Shown in pieces: positions 29,689-37,789 of a stretch of 64,000 nt of DNA. The first letter of the stretch is position 1. Every line of letters starts with the position of its first letter. The notes beneath the pieces are model-generated. The model ran no database searches and was not told the origin of the DNA. It saw only the letters and a program-made list of their open reading frames with translations. The stretch is from NCBI RefSeq assembly GCF_002902845.1, contig NZ_PPTF01000068.1:132164-196163 (forward strand), given 5' to 3'. The stretch is from Chromobacterium sinusclupearum (GTDB lineage: Bacteria; Pseudomonadota; Gammaproteobacteria; Burkholderiales; Chromobacteriaceae). A program made the translations under genes and the position numbers.

Positions 29689-29723
29689 ATACCGATTATC
29701 AGTATCCCACCGGGATTAGGCAA
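29689..29723 (-). promoter_or_regulatory. sigma70 promoter of the candidate sRNA
   Basis: TTGCCT (29718-29723), a 17-bp spacer and GATAAT (29695-29700) on the minus strand, placing the start near 29688 just before the first hairpin. Confidence 0.7.
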
Positions 29724-29787
29724 GCAATTTTTGTGCACTGCACGATAAATGATGTGCGCCAATGAGACACCCTTGCCACAGCAAGGC

Positions 29788-29814
29788 GAAACGGGCGCCG
29801 CCGGCGCCCGTTTC
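29788..29814 (-). terminator. terminator of the deo operon
   Basis: gaaacgggcgcc/ggcgcccgtttc stem just beyond the deoD stop codon. The T tract is short, so termination may be partial. Confidence 0.6.
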
Positions 29815-29831
29815 ATCGGCAAATCAGCGAT

Positions 29832-30542
29832 TTACAGCTTGATCGCCGCGTCCAGTGCCACTTCCATCATGTCGCGGAAAGAGGTCTGGCGCTCCTCGGC
29901 GCTGGTGGCTTCGCCGGTCGGAATAATGTCCGACACGGTCAGGATGCCGGCAGCACGGGCGCCGTACTGGGCCGCCACGGCGTAGATGCCGGCCAGCTCC
30001 ATCTCGATCACATTGACCTGCATCTTGGAGAGCACGTCCAGCATGTTCGGCTGCACGCCGTAGAACAGATCGGCGGAGAACACATTGCCGACAGTCACTT
30101 TCTTGCCCTGCTCCGCGGCGGTATCCACCAGCGTGCGCAGCAGCGTGTAGTCGGCGATGGCGGCGTAGTCATGATCGTTGAAGCGCATGCGGTTCACCTT
30201 GCTGTCGGTGGACGCGCCCATGGCGATGAACAGCTCGCGCAGCTTGATGTTGGGCGTCACCGCGCCGCAGGAGCCGATGCGGATGATGTTCTTGACGCCG
30301 TAGTCCTTGATCAGCTCCGTGGTGTAGATGCTGGCGGACGGGATGCCCATGCCGTGTGCCATCACCGACAGGCGCTTGCCCTTGTAGGTGCCGGTGTAGC
30401 CGAACACATTGCGCACATTGGTCACCTGCTCCGCGCCTTCCAGGAAGGTTTCGGCGATCATCTGGGCGCGCAGCGGATCGCCCGGCATCAGTACGGTTTC
30501 GGCGAAAGCGCCATCCTTGGCGTTGATATGCGGGGTAGCCAT
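29832..30542 (-). CDS. deoD: purine nucleoside phosphorylase DeoD
   Basis: 236 residues, the hexameric bacterial PNP that splits purine (deoxy)nucleosides with phosphate. The motifs A-D-L-F-Y, I-G-S-C-G-A-V and [10 protein letters not shown] are intact. Last gene of deoCABD. A 101-bp gap before it contains two GC-rich inverted repeats (for example gcgggccgcc/ggcggcccgc at 30612-30633), which may stabilise or attenuate the mRNA between deoB and deoD. Confidence 0.98.
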   Translation of the reverse strand: MATPHINAKDGAFAETVLMPGDPLRAQMIAETFLEGAEQVTNVRNVFGYTGTYKGKRLSVMAHGMGIPSASIYTTELIKDYGVKNIIRIGSCGAVTPNIKLRELFIAMGASTDSKVNRMRFNDHDYAAIADYTLLRTLVDTAAEQGKKVTVGNVFSADLFYGVQPNMLDVLSKMQVNVIEMELAGIYAVAAQYGARAAGILTVSDIIPTGEATSAEERQTSFRDMMEVALDAAIKL

Positions 30543-30643
30543 TGAAAGTCTCCTCTAAGCGATATGCAATAGTCTGGCGGCAGCCCGTGATCCGGGCCGC
30601 TCAAATGCGGTGAGCGGGCCGCCAGGCGGCCCGCAGGTAGGAC

Positions 30644-31861
30644 TCAGTCCAGGAAGGACGTGCCGTAATCCATGGCAGGCAGGCCAAGATGGCTGGCCAC
30701 GCTCTGACCGATGTCGGCAAAGGTGGTTCGCTCACCCACGCTGCCCGGCTTCACCGACTTGCCGTAGCACAACACCGGGATGTGCTCGCGGGTGTGGTCG
30801 GTGCCCGGCCAGGTGGGATCGCAGCCGTGGTCGGCCGACAGGATCAGGATATCGTCGTCGCCGAGCGCGTTCATCACCTCAGGCAAGCGCGCGTCGAACT
30901 CTTCCAGCGCCGCGGCGTAGCCGGCAGTATTGCGGCGATGGCCGTAGCTGGAGTCGAAATCGACGAAGTTGGCCATGATGATGGCCGGCTTGTCCCGATG
31001 CTGATGCATGGCGGTCAGCGTAGCGTCCCACAACTGGTCAAAGCCGGTGGCCTTGTGCTTGTGGGTGATGCCGACATGCGCGTAGATATCGGCGATCTTG
31101 CCGATCGACACCACGTCGCCGCCGGCGTCGGCCAGCTTTTTCAGGACGGTCGGCGCCGGGGGCTCCACCGCCAGGTCCTTGCGGTTGCCGGTGCGGGCGA
31201 ACTTGCCTTTGCCCTCGCCGATGAACGGGCGAGCGATCACGCGGCCGATATTGTACGGCTCCAGCAGTTCGCGGGTGATCTTGCACAGCTCGTACAGCCG
31301 GTCCAGACCGAAGGTCTCTTCATGGCAGGCGATCTGGAACACCGAGTCGGCCGAGGTGTAGAAGATCGGCTTGCCGGTCTGCATGTGCTCTTCACCCAGG
31401 CGGTCCAGAATCTCGGTGCCGGAGGCGTGGCAATTGCCCAGATAGCCCGGCAGGCCAGCCTTCTCGACGATGGCGTCCAGCAATGCCTGCGGGAAGCTGT
31501 TGTCGTGCTCGCTGAAATAGCCCCAGTCGAACAGCACCGGCACGCCGGCGATTTCCCAGTGGCCGGACGGGGTGTCCTTGCCGCTGGAGATTTCGCTGGC
31601 GTAGCCGTAGGCCGCCAGCGGCGCGGCCGGGTCCATCCCTTCCGGGAAGTAGCCGGACGACAGTTGGCAGGCGTGCGCTAGGCCCATCTTGGACAGATTG
31701 GGCAGCTTCAGCGGACCGCTGCGGCCCACGTCGGCGCGGCCGGCGGCCGCTTCCATGGCGATGTGGCCGAGCGTGTTGCTGCCGGCGTCGCCAAACTTGT
31801 CGGCGTCCGCCGCGGCGCCAATGCCCAGCGAATCGAGAATAATGATAATTGCGCGTTTCAT
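30644..31861 (-). CDS. deoB: phosphopentomutase DeoB
   Basis: 405 residues. It interconverts (deoxy)ribose-1- and -5-phosphate. The alkaline-phosphatase-like metal ligands are visible in [10 protein letters not shown] (residues 8-17), S-A-D-H-G-C-D-P-T and T-D-H-T-R-E-H-I-P. Third gene of the deo operon, 15 bp after deoA. Confidence 0.98.
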   Translation of the reverse strand: MKRAIIIILDSLGIGAAADADKFGDAGSNTLGHIAMEAAAGRADVGRSGPLKLPNLSKMGLAHACQLSSGYFPEGMDPAAPLAAYGYASEISSGKDTPSGHWEIAGVPVLFDWGYFSEHDNSFPQALLDAIVEKAGLPGYLGNCHASGTEILDRLGEEHMQTGKPIFYTSADSVFQIACHEETFGLDRLYELCKITRELLEPYNIGRVIARPFIGEGKGKFARTGNRKDLAVEPPAPTVLKKLADAGGDVVSIGKIADIYAHVGITHKHKATGFDQLWDATLTAMHQHRDKPAIIMANFVDFDSSYGHRRNTAGYAAALEEFDARLPEVMNALGDDDILILSADHGCDPTWPGTDHTREHIPVLCYGKSVKPGSVGERTTFADIGQSVASHLGLPAMDYGTSFLD

Positions 31862-31876
31862 GCTGCCTCCCTGGCC

Positions 31877-33202
31877 TTATTCGCCACGGATGATCTGGTA
31901 AACCTGCGGCAGCGTGGCCGGCGCGATTTCATCGATGCGGATGGCTGCCTTGACCCGACGCGCCGCGTCTTCGAAGCTCGCCTCGTCAGCGGCGTGGATC
32001 ATCATCAGCGGGGTGTCCTTGCTGATATTTTGGCCCAGTTCGACGAACTGCGACAGTCCTACGCGGAAATCCAGTTCGTCGCTGGCCAGACGGCGGCCAC
32101 CGCCCAGCGCGCAAACGGCCATGCCGATGCCGCGGGTATCCATCGCGCCGACGAAACCGGTCTTATCGGCGAATACCGGACGCACGATGGGCGCCGGCGC
32201 CAGATGGCGATCGTAGTTTTCCAGGAAGTCAGCCGGGCCGCCCAGCGCGGTCACCATGCGGCCGAAGATCTCGGCGGCGCGGCCGGAATCCAGCGCGGCC
32301 TGCAGCTTGGCGCGGGCATCGGCCTCGTCGCTGGCCAGCTTGCCGCCGATCAGCATCTGCGCGCACAGCGCCATGGTCACTTCATGCAGGCGAGGGTTGC
32401 GCTCGTCGCCCTTCAGATAGCGCACGGCCTCGCGGGTTTCGATGCTGTTGCCGGCGGTGGAGGCCAAGGGCTGGCTCATCTCGGTGATCAGCGCGGTGGT
32501 GGCCACGCCGGCGCCGTTGCCTACCTTGACGATGCGTTCGGCCAGTTCGATGGACTTCTGCATGGTCGGCATGAAGGCGCCGCTGCCGGCCTTGACGTCC
32601 ATCACCAGCACGTCCAGGCCCGCCGCCAGCTTCTTGGATAGGATGGAAGCGGTGATCAGGGCGATGGATTCGACGGTGGCGGTGACGTCGCGGGTGGCGT
32701 AGAAGCGGCGGTCGGCCGGCGCCAAGTCAGAAGTCTGGCCGATGATGGCCACGCCGACTTCTTTCACCACCTTGCGGAACAGCTCCGGGTCCGGGAACGG
32801 GTTATAGCCCGGCACCGCCGACAGCTTGTCCAGCGTGCCGCCGGTGTGGCCCAGGCCGCGGCCGGAAATCATGGGCACGAAGCCGCCGCAGGCGGCGACC
32901 ATGGGCCCGAGCATCAGCGACACCACGTCGCCCACGCCGCCGGTAGAGTGCTTGTCCACGATGGGGCCGGGCAGGTTCAAGTCCTTCCAGTGCATGCGGC
33001 GGCCGGAGTCGCGCATGGCCAGCGCCAGGTGCACGTTCTCTTCCAGCTCCATGCCGTTGAAGTAGATGGCCATCGCCAGAGCGGCGATCTGGCTGTCCGC
33101 CACGCTGTTGTCGGTGATGCCGGCAACGAATTGTTGAATGTCTTGCTGCGACAGCATCACGCCGTCGCGTTTTTTGCGAATGATTTCCTGCGGCAAAAAC
33201 AT
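31877..33202 (-). CDS. deoA: thymidine phosphorylase DeoA
   Basis: 441 residues (E. coli 440). It cleaves thymidine to thymine and deoxyribose-1-phosphate. The start [14 protein letters not shown] closely matches the E. coli protein and follows a GGGAG site, so the 16-codon upstream extension is rejected. The phosphate-binding K-H-S-T-G-G-V-G-D and [13 protein letters not shown] motifs are intact. Confidence 0.98.
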   Translation of the reverse strand: MFLPQEIIRKKRDGVMLSQQDIQQFVAGITDNSVADSQIAALAMAIYFNGMELEENVHLALAMRDSGRRMHWKDLNLPGPIVDKHSTGGVGDVVSLMLGPMVAACGGFVPMISGRGLGHTGGTLDKLSAVPGYNPFPDPELFRKVVKEVGVAIIGQTSDLAPADRRFYATRDVTATVESIALITASILSKKLAAGLDVLVMDVKAGSGAFMPTMQKSIELAERIVKVGNGAGVATTALITEMSQPLASTAGNSIETREAVRYLKGDERNPRLHEVTMALCAQMLIGGKLASDEADARAKLQAALDSGRAAEIFGRMVTALGGPADFLENYDRHLAPAPIVRPVFADKTGFVGAMDTRGIGMAVCALGGGRRLASDELDFRVGLSQFVELGQNISKDTPLMMIHAADEASFEDAARRVKAAIRIDEIAPATLPQVYQIIRGE

Positions 33203-33312
33203 GGCATTCTCCCTGCCTGATACCCACTGCGCTGCAGAATGAAACGGCAATGGGCGATGCGGCCGGGAAATCGCCCGGCCAGAGTGCGGTACCCCCGCGA
33301 ATTCCTAAATAA

Positions 33313-34080
33313 TCAGTAGCCGCTGCTCGGCTTGGCGACGCCGCCGGCGATCTCGATCTGCAGATTGGCCAGCAGGCTGGACGCGCCGAAGCGGAAGTGC
33401 GCGGCCGTCACCCAGCCGTCGCCCAGCAGGTGCCCGGCCAGGTCAAGGTACTGCGCGGCCTCGGCCGCGCTCTTCACGCCGCCGGCAGCCTTGAAGCCGC
33501 ACTTGCCGCCGGTTTCCTTGATCACGTTCAGCATCACGTCCGCCGCTTCCAGCGTGGCGTTGACCGACACCTTGCCGGTGGAAGTCTTGATGAAATCGGC
33601 GCCGGCGCGGATGGAAATCTCGCTGGCGGCGCGGATCAGCGCCGGGTCTTTCAGCTCGCCGCTTTCGATGATGACTTTCAGCAGCTTGTCGCCGCAGGCC
33701 TCTTTGCAGGCTTTGACCAGTTCGAAGCCGATATCGCGGTTGCCGGCCATCAGCGCGTGGTACGGGAACACCACGTCCACTTCGTCCGCACCGTAGGCGA
33801 TGGCGGCGCGCGTCTCGGCCACGGCGATGGCGACGTCGTCATTGCCATGCGGGAAGTTGGTGACGGTGGCCACCAGCACTTCCGGGCAACCGGCCTCGCG
33901 CAGCGTTTTCTTGGCGATGGGCACGAAGCGCGGAAACACGCACACGGCGGCCACGGTGCCGTCCTGGCTCTTGGCTTTCTGACACAGCGCGATCACCTTA
34001 GCGTCGGTATCGTCGTCGTTGAGGGTGGTCAGGTCCATCAGGGACAGCGCGCGGCGCGCGGCTTCAATCAATGCAGACAT
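33313..34080 (-). CDS. deoC: deoxyribose-phosphate aldolase DeoC
   Basis: 255 residues. It cleaves deoxyribose-5-phosphate to glyceraldehyde-3-phosphate and acetaldehyde. [13 protein letters not shown], the proton-relay region [11 protein letters not shown], and the Schiff-base lysine in F-I-K-T-S-T-G-K are all present. Two ATGs lie six bases apart (34086 and 34080); the second has the better-placed GAGAG site. First gene of deoCABD, the same order as in E. coli. Confidence 0.97.
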   Translation of the reverse strand: MSALIEAARRALSLMDLTTLNDDDTDAKVIALCQKAKSQDGTVAAVCVFPRFVPIAKKTLREAGCPEVLVATVTNFPHGNDDVAIAVAETRAAIAYGADEVDVVFPYHALMAGNRDIGFELVKACKEACGDKLLKVIIESGELKDPALIRAASEISIRAGADFIKTSTGKVSVNATLEAADVMLNVIKETGGKCGFKAAGGVKSAAEAAQYLDLAGHLLGDGWVTAAHFRFGASSLLANLQIEIAGGVAKPSSGY

Positions 34081-34156
34081 GGTCATTCTCTCTAGAAAGG
34101 CATCGCTCGGCCCCGGCTAGCCCCCGTCGACATGACGGCGTTTTGTCCGAGCCACT

Positions 34157-34192
34157 GGATGCGATTATGAAAATTTCTTCACGTGAAAGCAA
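34157..34192 (-). promoter_or_regulatory. promoter and operator candidate of the deo operon
   Basis: TTGCTT (34187-34192), a 17-bp spacer and CATAAT (34164-34169) on the minus strand. The spacer contains the perfect 10-bp palindrome TTCACGTGAA (34178-34187), in the right place for a repressor. A second inverted repeat TTGC-N6-GCAA lies upstream at 34211-34224. The binding protein is unknown. CytR or DeoR is suggested only by the genes controlled. Confidence 0.55.
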
Positions 34193-34263
34193 ATCGCGAA
34201 TCGCACGGACTTGCTTAAACGCAAACCGGCGGCCTTGGCGTGAGCATCATCTAAAAAACCAAA

Positions 34264-34300
34264 CCGGCTGAAACGCCCGCCACGCGGTCCTTTCAGCCGG
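34264..34300 (-). terminator. terminator of relA
   Basis: ccggctgaaa/tttcagccgg, a perfect 10-bp stem with a 17-nt loop. It lies 19 bp beyond the relA stop, followed on the minus strand by a T-rich run. Confidence 0.7.
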
Positions 34301-34318
34301 CTTCCTTTACTGTTTGGC

Positions 34319-36523
34319 TTACACCCGGCGCGCTTCCTGCACGCCGGGCAACTCCATCAAACGAGACAACACGCGGCTGATATCCTGCACCTGTCTCACT
34401 TCCACCGTCAGCCGCAGCCGGCTGCGATGGTCGCGCGCCAGCGTATTAACGCCGATCAGGTTCAGCTTCTCGCGCGACAGCACATCGGACAGATCGCGCA
34501 GCAAGCCGGGGCGGTCCATCGAGATCACCTCGATGTCTATCGGGAACACGCTGTTTTTCTGGTCGCCCCACTCCGCCGCGATCAAACGCTCCGGCACCTC
34601 CTGCGACAGCTTTTTCAGCGTGATGCAGCTGCTGCGGTGGATGGAGATGCCGCGGCCCTTGGTCACAAAGCCCATCACCTGGTCCGGCGGCGCCGGCTTG
34701 CAGCACTTGGCCAGCACCGTCATCAGGTTGTCCACGCCCTCGATCAGCACGCCGCCGGCATCGTGGCCGCCCTTGCTGGCCTTGACCAGGCTTTCCGGCA
34801 GCACTTCCACCGCCGGCGGCGGCGCGAAGCTGGTAATGGCGTTGCTGACGGCGCGCATGGTCAGTTCGCCATGCCCCAGCGCGCCGTAGACTTCATCGAG
34901 CTTGTCGTAGCCAAGCTTCTCTGCCAGTTGCTGCAGATTGGGCTGAATGTGCGGCCGCCGCGCCAGCTCGCGCTCGAACAGCGCCTTGCCGGTCTCGCGC
35001 ACCGTGTCGGCGTTTTGCAGCCGGATGTACTGGCGGATCTTGGAGATGGCGCGATGGCTCTTCACCCAGCCGTCGTGCAGCCAGTTGACCGACGGGCCGC
35101 CTTCCTTGGCCGCCAGGATTTCCACGCGCTGGCCGTTCTGCAGCGGCGTGGACAGCGGCACGATCTGCCCTTCCACCTTGGCGCCGCGGCAGCGGTTGCC
35201 CAGGCCGGAGTGGATGGCGTAGGCAAAGTCGATCGGGGTGGCCCCCTGCGGCAGCGCCAGCACCTTGCCCTGCGGCGTCAGCACGTAGATGGTGTCGGCG
35301 AACAGCTCGGTCTTGAACGCCTCGGCCAGGCCTTCGCGGTCGGACATTTCCTCGCGCCAATCCAGCAGCTGGCGCAGCCAGGAGATTTTCTCCTCGTAAG
35401 CCGCGTCGCCCTTGCCGCCTTCCTTGTAGCGCCAGTGCGCCGCCACGCCGAATTCGGCATGCTCGTGCATCTCGAAGGTGCGGATCTGCACCTCCAGCGC
35501 TTTGTCCTCGGGGCCGATCACCGCGGTGTGCAGGCTGCGGTAGTTATTGGCCTTGGGATGGGAGATGTAGTCGTCGAACTCGCCGCGTATCGGCTGCCAC
35601 ATGCCGTGGATGATGCCGAGCGCGGTGTAGCAGTCCGGCAGTTTGTCCACCAGGATGCGCACCGCGCGGATGTCGTAAAGCTCGGAGAAGTCGAGCTTTT
35701 TCTTCTTCATCTTCTTCCAGATGGAATAGATGTGCTTGGGCCGGCCGGCCACTTCGGCCTTGACGCCGGCCTTGCTCAATTCTTCGCGCAGAACGTTCAG
35801 CACGCGCTCGATATAGTCGATGCGCTCCAGCCGCCGCTCGTCCAGCAACTTGGCGATCTTCTTGTAGGTGTCCGGCTCGGTGTGGCGGAGGCCCAAGTCC
35901 TCCAGCTCCCACTTGATCTGCCATACGCCCAGCCGGTTGGCCAAGGGCGCGAACAGCTCCAGCGTTTCGCCGGCGATGCGGCGGCGCACCGCCTCGTCAG
36001 CCACATTGGCCAGGTAATGCATGGTTTGCGTGCGCCAGGCCAGCTTGATCAGCACCACGCGGATGTCCGCCACCATCGCCAGCAGCATCTTGCGCATGGT
36101 CTCGGCTTGGCGCGCGCAGTCTTCCGGCGTGGCCATCTTGTCGATGCGGGCGAATTCGGTGATGCGGCGCACGCCGCCGACGCCGTCCACCAGCATGGCC
36201 ACGGTGGGATTGAAGGTTTCCGTCAGCCACTGCTGCCATTCCGGGTGGTAATCCGGCGCGGAGAACAGCAGCGTCGCCGCGATGGCGTCCGGCAACAGGT
36301 GCAGGTCGGCGACGATGGCCGCGGCGGCCACCGCATGGCTGAACAGGTCTTCGCCGGTGGCGGGGACGGTCTTGCCGGCATACATCTGACGGGCGGCCTC
36401 GAAGGCGCGGGCCAGCAGGGCGCCGTCCTCCGCGGGATAAGCGGCGGACAAGCGCTCCAGCCAGCGCGCCGGATCGGCGGCGTCGGCCAGGGTATCGGCA
36501 ACGGTGCGGACTACGGAAACCAT
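34319..36523 (-). CDS. relA: GTP pyrophosphokinase RelA, (p)ppGpp synthetase I
   Basis: 734 residues with the full RelA/SpoT layout. An N-terminal HD region (about 35-190) has lost the metal ligands: where active hydrolases have H-D this one reads L-F-S-A-P-D-Y-H, so it should not degrade (p)ppGpp. The synthetase (about 240-370) contains R-P-K-H-I-Y-S-I-W-K-K-M and N-Y-R-S-L-H-T. TGS (about 400-460), a zinc-finger region with A-K-C-C-K-P, and a C-terminal ACT domain follow. It is the ribosome-linked stringent-response enzyme. Monocistronic between mutY and the deo operon. Confidence 0.96.
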   Translation of the reverse strand: MVSVVRTVADTLADAADPARWLERLSAAYPAEDGALLARAFEAARQMYAGKTVPATGEDLFSHAVAAAAIVADLHLLPDAIAATLLFSAPDYHPEWQQWLTETFNPTVAMLVDGVGGVRRITEFARIDKMATPEDCARQAETMRKMLLAMVADIRVVLIKLAWRTQTMHYLANVADEAVRRRIAGETLELFAPLANRLGVWQIKWELEDLGLRHTEPDTYKKIAKLLDERRLERIDYIERVLNVLREELSKAGVKAEVAGRPKHIYSIWKKMKKKKLDFSELYDIRAVRILVDKLPDCYTALGIIHGMWQPIRGEFDDYISHPKANNYRSLHTAVIGPEDKALEVQIRTFEMHEHAEFGVAAHWRYKEGGKGDAAYEEKISWLRQLLDWREEMSDREGLAEAFKTELFADTIYVLTPQGKVLALPQGATPIDFAYAIHSGLGNRCRGAKVEGQIVPLSTPLQNGQRVEILAAKEGGPSVNWLHDGWVKSHRAISKIRQYIRLQNADTVRETGKALFERELARRPHIQPNLQQLAEKLGYDKLDEVYGALGHGELTMRAVSNAITSFAPPPAVEVLPESLVKASKGGHDAGGVLIEGVDNLMTVLAKCCKPAPPDQVMGFVTKGRGISIHRSSCITLKKLSQEVPERLIAAEWGDQKNSVFPIDIEVISMDRPGLLRDLSDVLSREKLNLIGVNTLARDHRSRLRLTVEVRQVQDISRVLSRLMELPGVQEARRV

Positions 36524-36616
36524 ATCTGTCTATCTGGACGGACCTGCCGTCTTAGCCACGGCCGGGCGGGCCCGGCCATCGGATTTGCCACATGGGCGGG
36601 ATGCGCCCCGCCCTCT

Positions 36617-37663
36617 TCAAACTTGCGCCAGCCTCAACAGCAAGCGGCGAACCGGCGCCGGCACGCCGGCGTCCACCGCCTGATCGATGTCCAGCCACTG
36701 GCCATCAGCCTCGGCGACGCCCGCAGCCCTAAACTGGTCTATGCGGACCGGCTGCGGCGTGATGATCAGGCGAAAATGCGTAAACACATGCTCCAGCTCC
36801 GGCCAGGCGGGCAGCATATCGCCCTCGCCCGCAGCGCGCAGCCAGTCTTCGATCTCGAACGTGGTGGCGAACTCCGGCAAAGACAACAGTCCGCCCCAAA
36901 TGCCTGTCGGCTGACGGCGCCGCAGCCATACCTGATTGCCGCGCTGCGCCAGCAACATCACGGTTTGCCGGGTCGGCACCGTTTTCTTCGGCCGCGGCGT
37001 CGGCAACTCGCCGGTACGCCCGTCGCGCGCCGCCACGCAGCCATCCAGCATGGGGCAGGCGGTGCAGGCCGGCTTGCCGCGGCTGCATACCGTGGCGCCC
37101 AGGTCCATCAAGCCCTGCACATACGGGCCGATGTCGGCGGCGTCGCGCGGCAGTATCTGCTCCGCCAGCGCCCACATCCGCTTCTCCACGGTCTTTTCGC
37201 CGGGGAAGCCCTCCACGCCGAAACAACGGGCCAGCACCCGCTTGACGTTGCCGTCCAGTATGGTTTCGCGGCGGCCAAAGGCGAAGGCGGAGATCGCGGC
37301 GGCGGTGGATCGTCCCACGCCCGGCAGCCGCTCCAGCTGTTCGCGCTCGGCCGGGAAGACGCCGCCGAATTCGTCCATCACCATTCGCGCCGCCTTGTGC
37401 AGATTGCGCGCACGGCTGTAATAGCCCAAACCGCTCCATTGCGCCAGCACGTCGTCCACCGGCGCGGCCGCCAAGGCCGCCACATCCGGGAAACGGGCCA
37501 GGAAACGCGGGTAGTAGTCGAGCACGCTCTTGACCTGCGTCTGCTGCAGCATGATCTCTGACAACCATACGCGGTAGGGGTCGCTAACCTGCCAGGGCAG
37601 ATCGTGGCGGCCGTGCCGCCGCTGCCAGGCCACCAGTCGGGGGGCGAAACTGCTGTGCAACAT
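36617..37663 (-). CDS. mutY: A/G-specific adenine glycosylase MutY
   Basis: 348 residues. It removes adenine mispaired with 8-oxoguanine. The catalytic Glu lies in S-E-I-M-L-Q-Q-T-Q-V, the helix-hairpin-helix is L-P-G-V-G-R-S-T-A, and the catalytic Asp is in I-L-D-G-N-V-K-R-V. The [4Fe-4S] cluster loop C-x6-C-x2-C-x5-C is complete. A C-terminal NUDIX-like domain (about 225-345) recognises 8-oxoG. The ATG at 37663 gives the usual N-terminus; the upstream open frame is rejected. Confidence 0.97.
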   Translation of the reverse strand: MLHSSFAPRLVAWQRRHGRHDLPWQVSDPYRVWLSEIMLQQTQVKSVLDYYPRFLARFPDVAALAAAPVDDVLAQWSGLGYYSRARNLHKAARMVMDEFGGVFPAEREQLERLPGVGRSTAAAISAFAFGRRETILDGNVKRVLARCFGVEGFPGEKTVEKRMWALAEQILPRDAADIGPYVQGLMDLGATVCSRGKPACTACPMLDGCVAARDGRTGELPTPRPKKTVPTRQTVMLLAQRGNQVWLRRRQPTGIWGGLLSLPEFATTFEIEDWLRAAGEGDMLPAWPELEHVFTHFRLIITPQPVRIDQFRAAGVAEADGQWLDIDQAVDAGVPAPVRRLLLRLAQV

Positions 37664-37789
37664 CGCGATCCAGTATCCAATCGAACCGGTTATGGTAACG
37701 GAAAGCCGCAGCGTCACCAAGCAGCCGGAGGCCAAATGCGGTAAAATTAAAAGATTACTTATTTAGTTGTTCAATTCGAGGTCGTTTCA

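Noticed and set aside
29490..29822. A 110-codon minus-strand frame across the sRNA region
   Set aside because: It runs through a promoter, two hairpins and a homopolymer tract, has no ribosome site, and gives a Phe-run protein unlike anything known. The RNA-gene reading explains the sequence better.
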